DNA of 64,000 nucleotides, from the NCBI RefSeq assembly GCF_022317005.1, contig NZ_CP081006.1, positions 4,898,001 through 4,962,000 on the forward strand, written 5' to 3'. Below the pieces are notes generated by a model. The model searched no databases. It saw nothing but the letters and a program-made list of their open reading frames with translations, and was not told the origin of the DNA. Each line of letters begins with the position of its first letter. Position 1 is the stretch's first letter. The stretch is from Mycobacterium sp. IDR2000157661 (GTDB lineage Bacteria; Actinomycetota; Actinomycetes; Mycobacteriales; Mycobacteriaceae). The position numbers and the translations under genes are program-made. Below are positions 40,826-48,725 of the stretch, piece by piece.

Positions 40826-42298
40826 GTGCACTTAGCGCTGAGCGACGGCCCATCGGATTGCCAGTACAGACCGGACGGCCCGCCGACGACTTCGTACCGC
40901 ACCAAGGTTTTCGTCGCTGGAGTCGCAATGGCGAGCGCCGGCGTACTCGCGGTGAATCCAGTGGCTTCGACGGCCGCCATGCCTCACCTCCGCGATGCGG
41001 GCGTCGAGCTCGCCGCGATCGCCAGTCCACTCTCGGCATACCAGCAGACCATCACGAACACGCTCGCCTCTCTCAACACGTTGGGCGCCGGCATCTCGGC
41101 CTCGTCGACCGCGCTGGCGCAGGCGCTGAGCAACCCCGCTGTCCAAGCCGAATTCGTTGGTTTCCTCACGGCGAGTGTGAGCAACCCGCTGCCTCTCCTG
41201 ACCGCGCTGACAAGTTTCTCGGCGACCTTCGGCAATCGCCTTGCGGGCGCGAACGCGGAATCACTGGCGGCCTTGCAAGACGCGTTGACAAAGTTGCCAG
41301 GTGTCCTGCAGAGCTCGGCGGCCTTTCTCGCCCAGGGCGAATTCACCGAGGCGTTCAGCGCCCTCAATGTGTACTTCCTGACGGAGTTCGGGACCGACGG
41401 TAGGCAAGCATTACTCGATGCCCTCGCCATTCCGGGCGACTTTGCCGAGTCCATCGGCGCCGATCAGGTCGCCAGAGTGCTCGACTCTGTGCTTAATCGC
41501 GCCGTGGTGGGCAACTTCGCCAGGGCCATACTCGCCCCCGTGATCACCGCGACCCTTCAGACCACGGAGATCCTCGATCGCACCCGTGCCGCACTCGTGG
41601 CCGGCGACTTCATGACAGCGATCAGCGAGCTGATCAGCGCGCCGGCCCTGATCGCCAACGCGTTCCTCAACGGTTATGTGCCAGACTTCACCGTTGACTT
41701 CCCGCCCAGTCCCAATCAGACGTTCCCTGGCTTGCTCTCGCCGCGAGGCACGCTCGACTTCTTCTTCGCCCAAGTCCCGGCGGCGCTCGCGGGGGCGCTG
41801 ACTCCGCCGGCGACATCGCCGGCCGCTGCCGCTGCGGCAATTCCGTCGCCGACCGACGTTTCCATCACCGACAACTCGGTCATGTTCACCGTCGACACGG
41901 CAAGCAATCCCGTCACTCTCGGGGAGAAGGCGGCACTCGGCCACGACGCCCCCAGTGAAAGCATCGCTGTGGTTGACAGCGGGCGTCAGGCGGCGACATC
42001 CGGCGATGCGACCACTGGCGACGCCGTTTCCGGCGATGACGCAACCGGCAACGACGCCACAAGCGGCGACGAAACCACCCACGATTCCAGCACCGCTGAC
42101 GACAACACCGGCAGCGGTGGTTCCAGCACCACTGGCGCCAACGGGAGCGGTGATTCCAGCAGCACCACCGGCGCCAACGGGAGCGGTGATTCCAGCAGCA
42201 CCACCGGCGCCAACGGGAGCGGTGATTCCAACGGCACTGGCTCCGGCAACAGCGGCAGTGGCAGCAGCGGTGGCTCCGGCAACAGCGGCAGTGCCTGA
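40826..42298 (+). CDS. Exported GjpA-like (putative porin) protein with Ser/Gly/Asp repeats
   Basis: A 490-residue protein. A hydrophobic export segment lies at about residues 28-50 (VFVAGVAMASAGVLAVNPV), followed by an Ala/Leu-rich helical domain (VELAAIASPLSAYQQTI, FLTASVSNPLPLLTALTSF, RGTLDFFFAQVPAALAGAL). This resembles the family annotated as outer membrane porin GjpA in mycobacteria; the name is tentative. The last ~100 residues are low-complexity Ser/Thr/Gly/Asp with a 12-residue tandem repeat, TGANGSGDSSST. The GTG start follows GGGAGA. It is flanked by minus-strand operons and is probably not part of the catabolic pathway. Confidence 0.65.
   Translation: MHLALSDGPSDCQYRPDGPPTTSYRTKVFVAGVAMASAGVLAVNPVASTAAMPHLRDAGVELAAIASPLSAYQQTITNTLASLNTLGAGISASSTALAQALSNPAVQAEFVGFLTASVSNPLPLLTALTSFSATFGNRLAGANAESLAALQDALTKLPGVLQSSAAFLAQGEFTEAFSALNVYFLTEFGTDGRQALLDALAIPGDFAESIGADQVARVLDSVLNRAVVGNFARAILAPVITATLQTTEILDRTRAALVAGDFMTAISELISAPALIANAFLNGYVPDFTVDFPPSPNQTFPGLLSPRGTLDFFFAQVPAALAGALTPPATSPAAAAAAIPSPTDVSITDNSVMFTVDTASNPVTLGEKAALGHDAPSESIAVVDSGRQAATSGDATTGDAVSGDDATGNDATSGDETTHDSSTADDNTGSGGSSTTGANGSGDSSSTTGANGSGDSSSTTGANGSGDSNGTGSGNSGSGSSGGSGNSGSA
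42134..42229 (+). repeat. 36-base tandem repeats in the GjpA-like gene
   Basis: Two complete and one partial near-identical 36-base units start at 42134, 42170 and 42206. They encode GANGSGDSSSTT-type repeats. More degenerate Gly/Asp/Thr repeats precede them from about 41999. Near-identity at DNA level suggests recent duplication and possible copy-number variation among strains. Confidence 0.8.
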
Positions 42299-42319
42299 AC
42301 GGAACCGAATTGAAGTGAT

Positions 42320-42370
42320 CCTTCGGCGACGAAGGCCCGCGGTTGGGGGTAGCCGGTACCGGCTGCCCCC
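42320..42370. terminator. Two hairpins between convergent genes
   Basis: A 6-base stem with a GCGA loop (CCTTCG/CGAAGG) spans 42320-42335. A 12-pair stem with one G-U pair spans 42345-42370, with core AGCCGGTACCGGCT flanked by G5 and C5. They lie between the stops of the GjpA-like gene and the aldolase gene. No U-run follows, so they may act as bidirectional terminators or RNA-stabilising elements. Confidence 0.45.
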
Positions 42371-42433
42371 AAGCGTCATTTCACAGTCTGGATCGTGACG
42401 CCGCTTCGTGCCGCTGCGCGAGCGTCGCACCGC

Positions 42434-43441
42434 TCAGAGGTGGACGACCCCGAACCGCTTGTATGCCGCGTCGATCTGCGCCTTCGCCACGTCGGGCAGC
42501 TTCGCCTGCGGAGGCCGCGAATGTGGGTACGCACCGATCGGCAGACCGAGCACTGAGGCGGCGTATTTGAACGCGCCGCCCCAGTGGGTGAAGTAGTCGG
42601 GCCGGCCGGGGTAGCAGGTGAACCATGAACCCAGGTCCAGGTCGAACCGGTCCAAGCCCGAATCCCGCGCGAAGTCCATCGCCTCGACGAGCTGCCCGCT
42701 GACGATCAGGTCCCAGTACTCCGAGAACGGGCGGTGCGTAGGTGTCTCGAACAGGTAGCCGGCGGTGCCGAGTTGCGCCGGGCAGACGATCCCGTCCCGC
42801 AGCCAACCCGCCCGATAGACCGTCTTGTCGCACTCCCAAACCGCCAGGCCTGGCGCCAACTCGTGCAACATTCGGCTCGCTGCCGGCCGGAACGCGCCCT
42901 CCTTGGTCGCACAGACGGCCGGGATCTCCTCGTAGATACGGGCGCTCTCCGCCGGTGTCAGCACGTATCCCGACGACGGCGAGTTGAACATGCCCAGCGC
43001 GATGTCGGTGCGATCGGCGATGTACCGAAAGAAGCGCAGCACACCCTCGCCGCCGTGGGCTTCCATCATCGGCGTCTGGATGTACACGATGTCGGCGCCC
43101 GCCTGCTGCGCGTGCAGCGTCAGCTCGAGGGTGTCCTTGGCGGTCACCGAACCGGTGCAGGCCTGCACGACGACATCCGGGTTGGCTGCGCGCCCCACCT
43201 CGATCGCCATCTCCAGCAGGCGTTTTCGCTCATCGAGGGTCAGCGACCAGAACTCGGCGATGCCGCTCGTGCACCACAGCAGCGGGTGGCGTAGTTCACC
43301 GACGCAGTGCCGCACAAGAACTCGATAAGCGTCCCAGTCGATGTCGTCGCCGTCCTCGCCGCAGAACGGCGTGTACAACGAGTCGCCGATACCGCGCAGG
43401 TGGACACGGGCCCACTCTCGCGCCTCATTGGCCGTCGCCAT
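42434..43441 (-). CDS. Dihydrodipicolinate synthase (DHDPS/NAL) family protein
   Basis: A 335-residue TIM-barrel aldolase-family protein. YTPFCGEDGDDIDWDAYRVLVRHCV begins the barrel, and the Schiff-base Lys is expected in PAVCATKEGAFRP. The segment usually reading YNxP is MFNSPSSGY, with Phe in place of the catalytic Tyr of DHDPS. Family members cleave or form C-C bonds with pyruvate-like donors; trans-o-hydroxybenzylidenepyruvate-type aldolases are one alternative. AGGAGG precedes the ATG at ideal spacing. It is downstream of the broken SDR gene. Confidence 0.8.
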   Translation of the reverse strand: MATANEAREWARVHLRGIGDSLYTPFCGEDGDDIDWDAYRVLVRHCVGELRHPLLWCTSGIAEFWSLTLDERKRLLEMAIEVGRAANPDVVVQACTGSVTAKDTLELTLHAQQAGADIVYIQTPMMEAHGGEGVLRFFRYIADRTDIALGMFNSPSSGYVLTPAESARIYEEIPAVCATKEGAFRPAASRMLHELAPGLAVWECDKTVYRAGWLRDGIVCPAQLGTAGYLFETPTHRPFSEYWDLIVSGQLVEAMDFARDSGLDRFDLDLGSWFTCYPGRPDYFTHWGGAFKYAASVLGLPIGAYPHSRPPQAKLPDVAKAQIDAAYKRFGVVHL

Positions 43442-43472
43442 GATCACCTCCTCGATGACGTCTCAGGTGCAG

Positions 43473-44094
43473 TCAGGTGAAATCGCTGCCCCCGTCGACG
43501 TTGACGTTGGCACCGGTCATGTACGAGTTGCGCTGTGATGCGAGAAACGCCACGACGGGCCCGATTTCGCCGGACAGGCCGGCCCGAGCGAACTGGACCG
43601 GGTGAGACCACGTTGACCGTGATCTCGTCCTTCGCCAGCAACAGCGACAAGTTCTTGGACACGCTCGTCAGCGCGGCCTTGGCGGCGGTGTACGCGGGCA
43701 GCAGGGGCAACGCCGATCGAACACAGTGCACCATGCCCGGCACGCCGCCGTCGAAGGCGCCACGCCACTGCTCGTCGGTGAGCTCCTCGAAGGTTCCGAC
43801 GGACTCGGGCCCGACGGCGTTGACGAGGATGTTGAGCTCGCCGTTCCAGCGCTCGCCGATTTCACCGAAGACCCGTTGCACCTGTGCGGCGTCGGTGATG
43901 TCGGCGGTCAGGCCGATGGCGTCAGGGCTGCCGCATTCGGTGAGCGCCGTGGCGGCGTCCGACCCGACGGCCGGGGTCCGCCCGACGACGGCGATCCTGG
44001 CGCCGTCCTCGGCCAGGCACCGCGCGGCGGCCAGACCCATCCCGCGTCCGCCACCGACCACGACGGCTGCGGCGTCTCTCAGCCCGAGATCCAT
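43473..44094 (-). pseudogene. Decayed short-chain dehydrogenase
   Basis: The 5' part is a good SDR (VVVGGGRGMGLAAARCLAEDG, NILVNAVGPESVG). At LPLLP the reading frame jumps directly to AYTAAKAALTSV. The strand bearing the catalytic Ser (usually ~20-25 residues) is missing in-frame. After VVSPG a second, larger deletion joins to FARAGLSGEIGPVVAFLASQ, now in another frame, ending NSYMTGANVNVDGGSDFT with TGA at 43475-43473. The protein would have no Ser and no proper C-terminus. The downstream aldolase gene has its own ribosome site and stays intact. Confidence 0.75.
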
Positions 44095-44147
44095 GCTGTC
44101 GTCACGTCACTTTCGGGTGTTCGCCGACCTGATAGCCTGGAGAACCT

Positions 44148-44166
44148 TACTATATGACTTACAGTA
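44148..44166. promoter_or_regulatory. Regulon site E (TACTAT-N7-ACAGTA)
   Basis: Eleven of 12 consensus bases match. It lies 53 bases before the decayed SDR start (minus) and ~180 bases before the TetR gene (plus). It is the copy closest to the island's own TetR gene, so autoregulation is plausible. Confidence 0.6.
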
Positions 44167-44347
44167 GAACAGCGGAAAGACCGCGGGACCCGTCGGCAAA
44201 GGGGCTCCCGGTATGGTTGACGGCTAGGACCGGGCGGCCGACTCATCTGCATAGGCGCAGATCAGAGGCCAGTTGCCGGTAGATTCAAGTCCACCAACCC
44301 CGTCCGCGGGGGCTGCGCGCGCGGCTGATTCGATGGAGGTGCCCTAC

Positions 44348-45070
44348 GTGGCGAGGCAGGCGACCGCCGAGAAGCGTCAACGACGCGAGCGCGGATCCAT
44401 CAACCCCGACGACATCATCAAGGGCGCTTTCGAACTCGCTGAGCAGGTCGGCATCGACAACTTGTCCATGCCGTTGCTCGGCAAGCACCTCGGCGTCGGC
44501 GTCACGAGCATCTACTGGTACTTCCGCAAGAAGGACGACCTGCTCAACGCGATGACGGACCGCGCGTTGCGCCAGTACGTCTTCGCAACGCCGTATGTCG
44601 AGGCCAAGGACTGGCGCGAGACGCTGCGCAATCACGCGCGGGCGATGCGAAAGACGTTCATGGGCAGCCCGATTCTGTGTGACTTGATTCTCATCCGGTC
44701 CGCGCTGAGTCCCAGGACCGCCAAGGTGGGCGTGCAGGAAGTGGAGAAGGCGATCGCGAGCCTCGTCGAAGCTGGGCTGTCGGCCGAGGACGCGTTCGAC
44801 ACCTACTCGGCGGTGTCGGTGCATGTTCGCGGATCGGTGGTGCTGCACCGCCTGCGTGAGAAGAACCGCGCCGCCGACGAGGGTCCCAGTGACCTCGAGG
44901 AGACCATGACCATCGACGCCGACAGCACTCCGCTGCTGGCGTTGGTCACCGAAAAGGGTCACCACATCGGCGTCGCCGACGAGAAGAACTTCGAGTTCGG
45001 CCTCGAGTGCATCCTCGACCATGCCTCTCGATTGATCGAGGCCGAGCCCGCGAAGAAGTCGCGGAAGTAG
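44348..45070 (+). CDS. TetR-family regulator, candidate master regulator of the island
   Basis: A 240-residue TetR protein. The DNA-binding domain is INPDDIIKGAFELAEQVGID, then SMPLLGKHLGVGVTSIYWYF and RKKDDLLNAMTDRAL. The long C-terminal domain contains HARAMRKTFMGSPILCDLIL and ends in EPAKKSRK. GGAGG (44335-44339) is eight bases before GTG 44348, which is therefore the preferred start; ATG 44333 and TTG 44273 are in frame but poorly spaced. The promoter region holds regulon site E. The ligand is probably a CoA ester of the substrate, which is inference. Confidence 0.85.
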   Translation: MARQATAEKRQRRERGSINPDDIIKGAFELAEQVGIDNLSMPLLGKHLGVGVTSIYWYFRKKDDLLNAMTDRALRQYVFATPYVEAKDWRETLRNHARAMRKTFMGSPILCDLILIRSALSPRTAKVGVQEVEKAIASLVEAGLSAEDAFDTYSAVSVHVRGSVVLHRLREKNRAADEGPSDLEETMTIDADSTPLLALVTEKGHHIGVADEKNFEFGLECILDHASRLIEAEPAKKSRK

Positions 45071-45072
45071 CG

Positions 45073-46248
45073 TCAGACCTCGACGACGACGGCGCCGCCC
45101 TGGCCGCCACCCGCGCACATCGCGGCGACACCGATTCCGCCACCTCGCCGCTGCAGCTCGTACACCAGTGTCGTGACCATCCGCGCCCCCGATGCGGCGA
45201 TGGGATGGCCTAGGCTGCAACCACTTCCGGAGAAGTTCACCAGTTCCTCGTCGATGCCGTACTCGCGGCAAGCGGCGATCGGCACGGAGGCGAACGCCTC
45301 GTTGATCTCCCACAGCGCCACGTCGGACGGTTTGAGGCCGGCGCGGTCGAGCACCTTGCCGATCACCTTCACCGCGCCCAGTCCGCAGTCGCGAGGCGGG
45401 ACGCCCGCTGCGGCCCAGGCCCTCACGGCAGCCATCCGGGTGAGGTTCTCGGCGGCGGCGTACTCGCTGTCGACGAGGGCGACCGCGGCGGCAGCGTCGT
45501 TGGTGCCGCTGCTGTTGCCCGCGGTGATGGAGAAGCCCTCGATCTCCGGGTGCAGCACCTTGAGGCCGGCCAGCTTCTCGACGGTGGTGTCCCGGCGCGG
45601 ATGCTCGTCGACGCTGAAGTCGATCACCGAACCGTCGAACTGCTCGACCTTGAGCGGCACGATCTCGTCGGCGAACTTGCCGGCGTCCTGAGCGGCGACG
45701 GCGCGCTGGTGCGACCGCGCCGCCCACGCGTCCATGTCCTCACGGCTGATGCCCGCCGCCTGGGCGGTGTTCCAGCCGACGGTGATCGACATGTCGCGGC
45801 AGGGAGCGTCGGGCGTCTCGACGTGCGTCGGCGGCATCCAGCGCTCCTCGAACTTCAGCTCGGGGCCGGGGATGCGCCAGTTCACCAGCGGAGTCATCGA
45901 CAGCGACTGCACACCACCGGCGATCAGCGCGCGCTCCATCCCGGAGCCGATCTGCGCCGCCGCATTGCCGATGGCGGTGAGACTGCCTGCGCAGTGCCGG
46001 TTGACCGACTGGCCGGGCACGTCGTGCAGGCCGATGGCGTCGGCCGCATAGCGGGCGAGATCGCCGCCGCCGTAATGCGATTCGGCGAAGATGATGTCGT
46101 CGATGGCCTGCGGGTCGATCCCCGAGCGGCGGATCACCTCGGGCAGGACCGTGGTGATCAACGTCTCGGGTGGGGTGTTGACCAGCGTGCCCTTGAAGGA
46201 ACGACCGATCGCGGTCCGGGTTGCACCGACGATGACGGGTTCGCGCAT
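45073..46248 (-). CDS. Thiolase (acetyl-CoA acetyltransferase family)
   Basis: A 391-residue thiolase. The nucleophile Cys is in QSVNRHCAGSLTAIGNAA, the His in GCSLGHPIAASGARM and the second Cys in VAAMCAGGGQGGAVVVEV. It resembles FadA5-like or beta-ketothiolases. The ATG (MREPVIVGATRTAIG) is clearly the true start, because family proteins begin this way. The upstream crotonase gene lies 77 bases away on the same strand. It converges with the TetR gene. Confidence 0.9.
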   Translation of the reverse strand: MREPVIVGATRTAIGRSFKGTLVNTPPETLITTVLPEVIRRSGIDPQAIDDIIFAESHYGGGDLARYAADAIGLHDVPGQSVNRHCAGSLTAIGNAAAQIGSGMERALIAGGVQSLSMTPLVNWRIPGPELKFEERWMPPTHVETPDAPCRDMSITVGWNTAQAAGISREDMDAWAARSHQRAVAAQDAGKFADEIVPLKVEQFDGSVIDFSVDEHPRRDTTVEKLAGLKVLHPEIEGFSITAGNSSGTNDAAAAVALVDSEYAAAENLTRMAAVRAWAAAGVPPRDCGLGAVKVIGKVLDRAGLKPSDVALWEINEAFASVPIAACREYGIDEELVNFSGSGCSLGHPIAASGARMVTTLVYELQRRGGGIGVAAMCAGGGQGGAVVVEV

Positions 46249-46325
46249 GTTCTCCACCTCGGGGTTCGACGTTAGCGACGTTACAAAACTAGCAGGTTGT
46301 GTATAGCTTGCGATACCGAGGGCGG

Positions 46326-47195
46326 TCAATCCGGCTCGGGCACGTGGAAATGCTCGTCACGCAGCCGGAACGCCTCCTTGGTGCCGTGCTGCGCGCGGGT
46401 CTTGACGAAGTTGAACTCACCCTCGGCGAACTGCAGGTTCGTCCCGTAGGCGTGGAACAGATAACTGGCCACTTCTTCGCCCTGATAGGCCTGGGTCTGC
46501 TCGACGAGCCGGAACGCCTCCTTCGCGATCACCACACCGTCGGCGGGCATCTTCGCCGCCTTCTGGGCCCAGTAGCGCGCCCTCGCCGGGACCTTGCCGG
46601 CATCACAGGTGTCGGTGAACACGCCGAGGTGCTCGACCGCGCCCGCCTCGATGATGTCTCCGGTCAGCAGCAGTCGTCGCGCCAGTACCGGACCCAGCCG
46701 ATGGAAGAACATGTGCAGGCTGCCGAGTGCAGGCCCCAGGAACCGGGTCGCGGGCATACCGATCCTGGTGTCTCGGGCGATCACCGAGATGTCGGTCATC
46801 AGCGCCATCTCGAACCCGCCCCCGAGCGCGTACCCGCTGATCTCCCCCACTGTCACCTTCGGGAACCCCATGAAGTTGTGGTAGAAGCCGAACGATTTGC
46901 GGTCGACGGTCAGCCGCCTGCGCTGGCTCGGCCGCTTGTTCCCCTCCTGGCGGTCGCCGTACCAGCCGTAGGCGTTGTTCATATCCGCCCCGGTGCTGAA
47001 AACCCCGTCGGCGCCGCGCAGGAGCACGACGGTGATGTCGTCGTCGTCGGCGACGACGTCCAGGCAGCGAGCGATCGCATCGCGCATCGCCGCGTCGTAG
47101 GAGTTGCGCTGGGCGGGGTTGTTGAACGTGATGGTCGCGATCCGCTGTTCGCGGTCGACGTCGAACAGCACGCGGTCATCGGCGGTGGCGGTCAT
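46326..47195 (-). CDS. Enoyl-CoA hydratase/isomerase family protein
   Basis: A 289-residue crotonase: ADDRVLFDVDREQRIATITF, oxyanion segments GVFSTGADMNNAYGW and GEISGYALGGGFEMALMTDIS, then IGMPATRFLGPALGSLHMFF, in which the first catalytic Glu position is replaced. The C-terminal ~60 residues are longer than usual. It is the second gene after the GntR gene in a minus-strand operon that continues to the thiolase. Confidence 0.85.
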   Translation of the reverse strand: MTATADDRVLFDVDREQRIATITFNNPAQRNSYDAAMRDAIARCLDVVADDDDITVVLLRGADGVFSTGADMNNAYGWYGDRQEGNKRPSQRRRLTVDRKSFGFYHNFMGFPKVTVGEISGYALGGGFEMALMTDISVIARDTRIGMPATRFLGPALGSLHMFFHRLGPVLARRLLLTGDIIEAGAVEHLGVFTDTCDAGKVPARARYWAQKAAKMPADGVVIAKEAFRLVEQTQAYQGEEVASYLFHAYGTNLQFAEGEFNFVKTRAQHGTKEAFRLRDEHFHVPEPD

Positions 47196-47204
47196 CGACT
47201 GTCC

Positions 47205-47978
47205 TCACTGCGCATCGGAGATGAGTCTGGCCTCGATGGTCCGGTCGGCGCCCACGGCCAGCGTGTTGCGCCGCGCGGCCGCGAGATGGTCGGCGGCCAG
47301 CCGGACCGCCCTCGCCTCGTTGCCGTCACGGATCGCGTCGAGCAGCCGCTGGTGATCGCGCAACGCGGCGCGCATCGTCTTGCGGTTGAGCGGGTCGACG
47401 GGGTTGTTCTCGTCGGCCCACACCGCGGACTCGTGCGCCGACCAGATCAACTCCAGCGAGCCGATCAGCAGGATCATCGGCTCGTTGCCGCACCGCGAGA
47501 CGATCGCCTCGTGGAAGCGCCTGGCGTTCGGCACATACCGCGCCGGGTCGTCGAAATGCTCTATCTGCGTGTCGATCTCGTCTTGGAGGTAAGCCACGAC
47601 CTCGGTCTCTCGATCGGCCCGGGCGGCGCACATGCCCGCGCAGATCGGCTCGAGATGCAGAAGCGCACCGCTGACGTCGGCCGGTGTCGCCGAGCGCGCC
47701 TGCAGCACCATGCTGATCATGTGCGCGGTGCGGTCGGCCGACGGCAGGTGCACGATCGCCCCGCCCATGTTGCCGCGCCGCACCGAGATGAGGCCGTCCA
47801 TCTCGAGCATGTGGATGGCCTCCCGCAGCGCCGGCGGGCTGACGCCGAACTCGGCGAGCAGACCGTCCTGCGACGGCAGCACGTCGCCCTCCTTGAGGCG
47901 TCCGGTCAGGATGTCGTCGCGCAGTCGCGCGGCGATGATCTCGGCGATGCGCGGCGGCCGGATGCGGACACCGGTCAT
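47205..47978 (-). CDS. GntR-family regulator, FadR/FCD type
   Basis: A 257-residue regulator. The winged helix is RIAEIIAARLRDDILTGRLKEGDVLPSQDGLLAEFGVSPPALREAI, then MLEMDGLISVRRGNMGGAIV. The helical FCD ligand-binding domain follows, with FHEAIVSRCGNEPM as the metal/ligand segment. The ATG overlaps the stop of the thioesterase gene (ATGA). It may bind the CTTGTACAAG palindrome at 48665-48674 in the operon promoter. Confidence 0.88.
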   Translation of the reverse strand: MTGVRIRPPRIAEIIAARLRDDILTGRLKEGDVLPSQDGLLAEFGVSPPALREAIHMLEMDGLISVRRGNMGGAIVHLPSADRTAHMISMVLQARSATPADVSGALLHLEPICAGMCAARADRETEVVAYLQDEIDTQIEHFDDPARYVPNARRFHEAIVSRCGNEPMILLIGSLELIWSAHESAVWADENNPVDPLNRKTMRAALRDHQRLLDAIRDGNEARAVRLAADHLAAARRNTLAVGADRTIEARLISDAQ

Positions 47979-48628
47979 GCGCTCGGGCCCCGCCGGCCGT
48001 AGTCGAAGACCGAGAGCTGCTCGGGCGGCGATGCCGCGGTGGCGAATTCGCCGATGCACAGCACCTCGTCGCTCGACAGCAGCCGGGCTGTCGACGTCAC
48101 CCGGCCGTCCTCCTCGACACGGGTCACGTCGAATCGCAACTCGGTGAGGATGGGGGTCGGGCGGCGGAACTTCACGCTCAGCGCCCTCGTCTTCCCGGTC
48201 CGTCCCGACGCGCAGCTGTGGTGCTGGGTGACGCTATCGAAGAACACGGCGAGGAAGCCGCCGTTCACCAGGCCGGGCGGCCCCTCGAAGACGACGGGGA
48301 ACACGACGCGCCCGGCGGCGATGTCGGCATCGAGGCGGTCGAAGGTGTACTCGGGGAACGCAGGGTTGTAGGCCCCGACATCGAAGGCGTGGTCGAGATA
48401 CACGCGTTGGGTGGCGGCGGCGTCCGGACCGATCCGTGGAGTGGGGTCGGGTGCGGCCGCCAGGGCCAATTCGCGCTCCCACGCGGCCATCTGCGTCAGC
48501 ATCGTGTCCACCGTCGGGTGTTCATGTTCCATCGACAGCAGGAGCCCGCTCAGCCGGCGGATCGCGCCTGCCGCCGCGACCGTCTGAGGAAGGGGTTGCT
48601 CGCCGAATCGGGGCCTGCTGTCGATCAT
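47975..48628 (-). CDS. Hotdog-fold acyl-CoA thioesterase-like protein
   Basis: A 217-residue protein. The hotdog domain is in the second half: VFEGPPGLVNGGFLAVFFDSVTQHHS (loop and central helix) and TRALSVKFRRPTPILTELRFDV. The N-terminal ~80 residues are helical. The ATG giving MIDSRPRF is preferred; a GTG/ATG further upstream would add ~15 residues into the operator region. It is the first gene of the minus-strand operon thioesterase-GntR-crotonase-thiolase. Confidence 0.78.
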   Translation of the reverse strand: MIDSRPRFGEQPLPQTVAAAGAIRRLSGLLLSMEHEHPTVDTMLTQMAAWERELALAAAPDPTPRIGPDAAATQRVYLDHAFDVGAYNPAFPEYTFDRLDADIAAGRVVFPVVFEGPPGLVNGGFLAVFFDSVTQHHSCASGRTGKTRALSVKFRRPTPILTELRFDVTRVEEDGRVTSTARLLSSDEVLCIGEFATAASPPEQLSVFDYGRRGPSA

Positions 48629-48664
48629 CGCTTGCCCTTTCACTCGATGAGGTTTCCTTGCTAA

Positions 48665-48700
48665 CTTGTACAAGATAGCAATACTGTATGACTAACCGTA
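48665..48700. promoter_or_regulatory. Regulon site F plus CTTGTACAAG palindrome
   Basis: In the 97-base divergent gap, TACTGT-N7-ACCGTA (48682-48700) matches 11 of 12 consensus bases. A perfect 10-base palindrome CTTGTACAAG (48665-48674) has a GTAC core as in FadR-type GntR sites. Two regulators, the TetR and the GntR encoded downstream, may meet here. Confidence 0.55.
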
Positions 48701-48725
48701 TAGCGACAGATCGGCGGAATCAACG

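Noticed and set aside
46299..48002. A 567-codon plus-strand frame over the crotonase and GntR genes
   Set aside because: Its translation is Arg/His/Val-rich without motifs, and the minus-strand genes beneath it are complete and well conserved in pattern.
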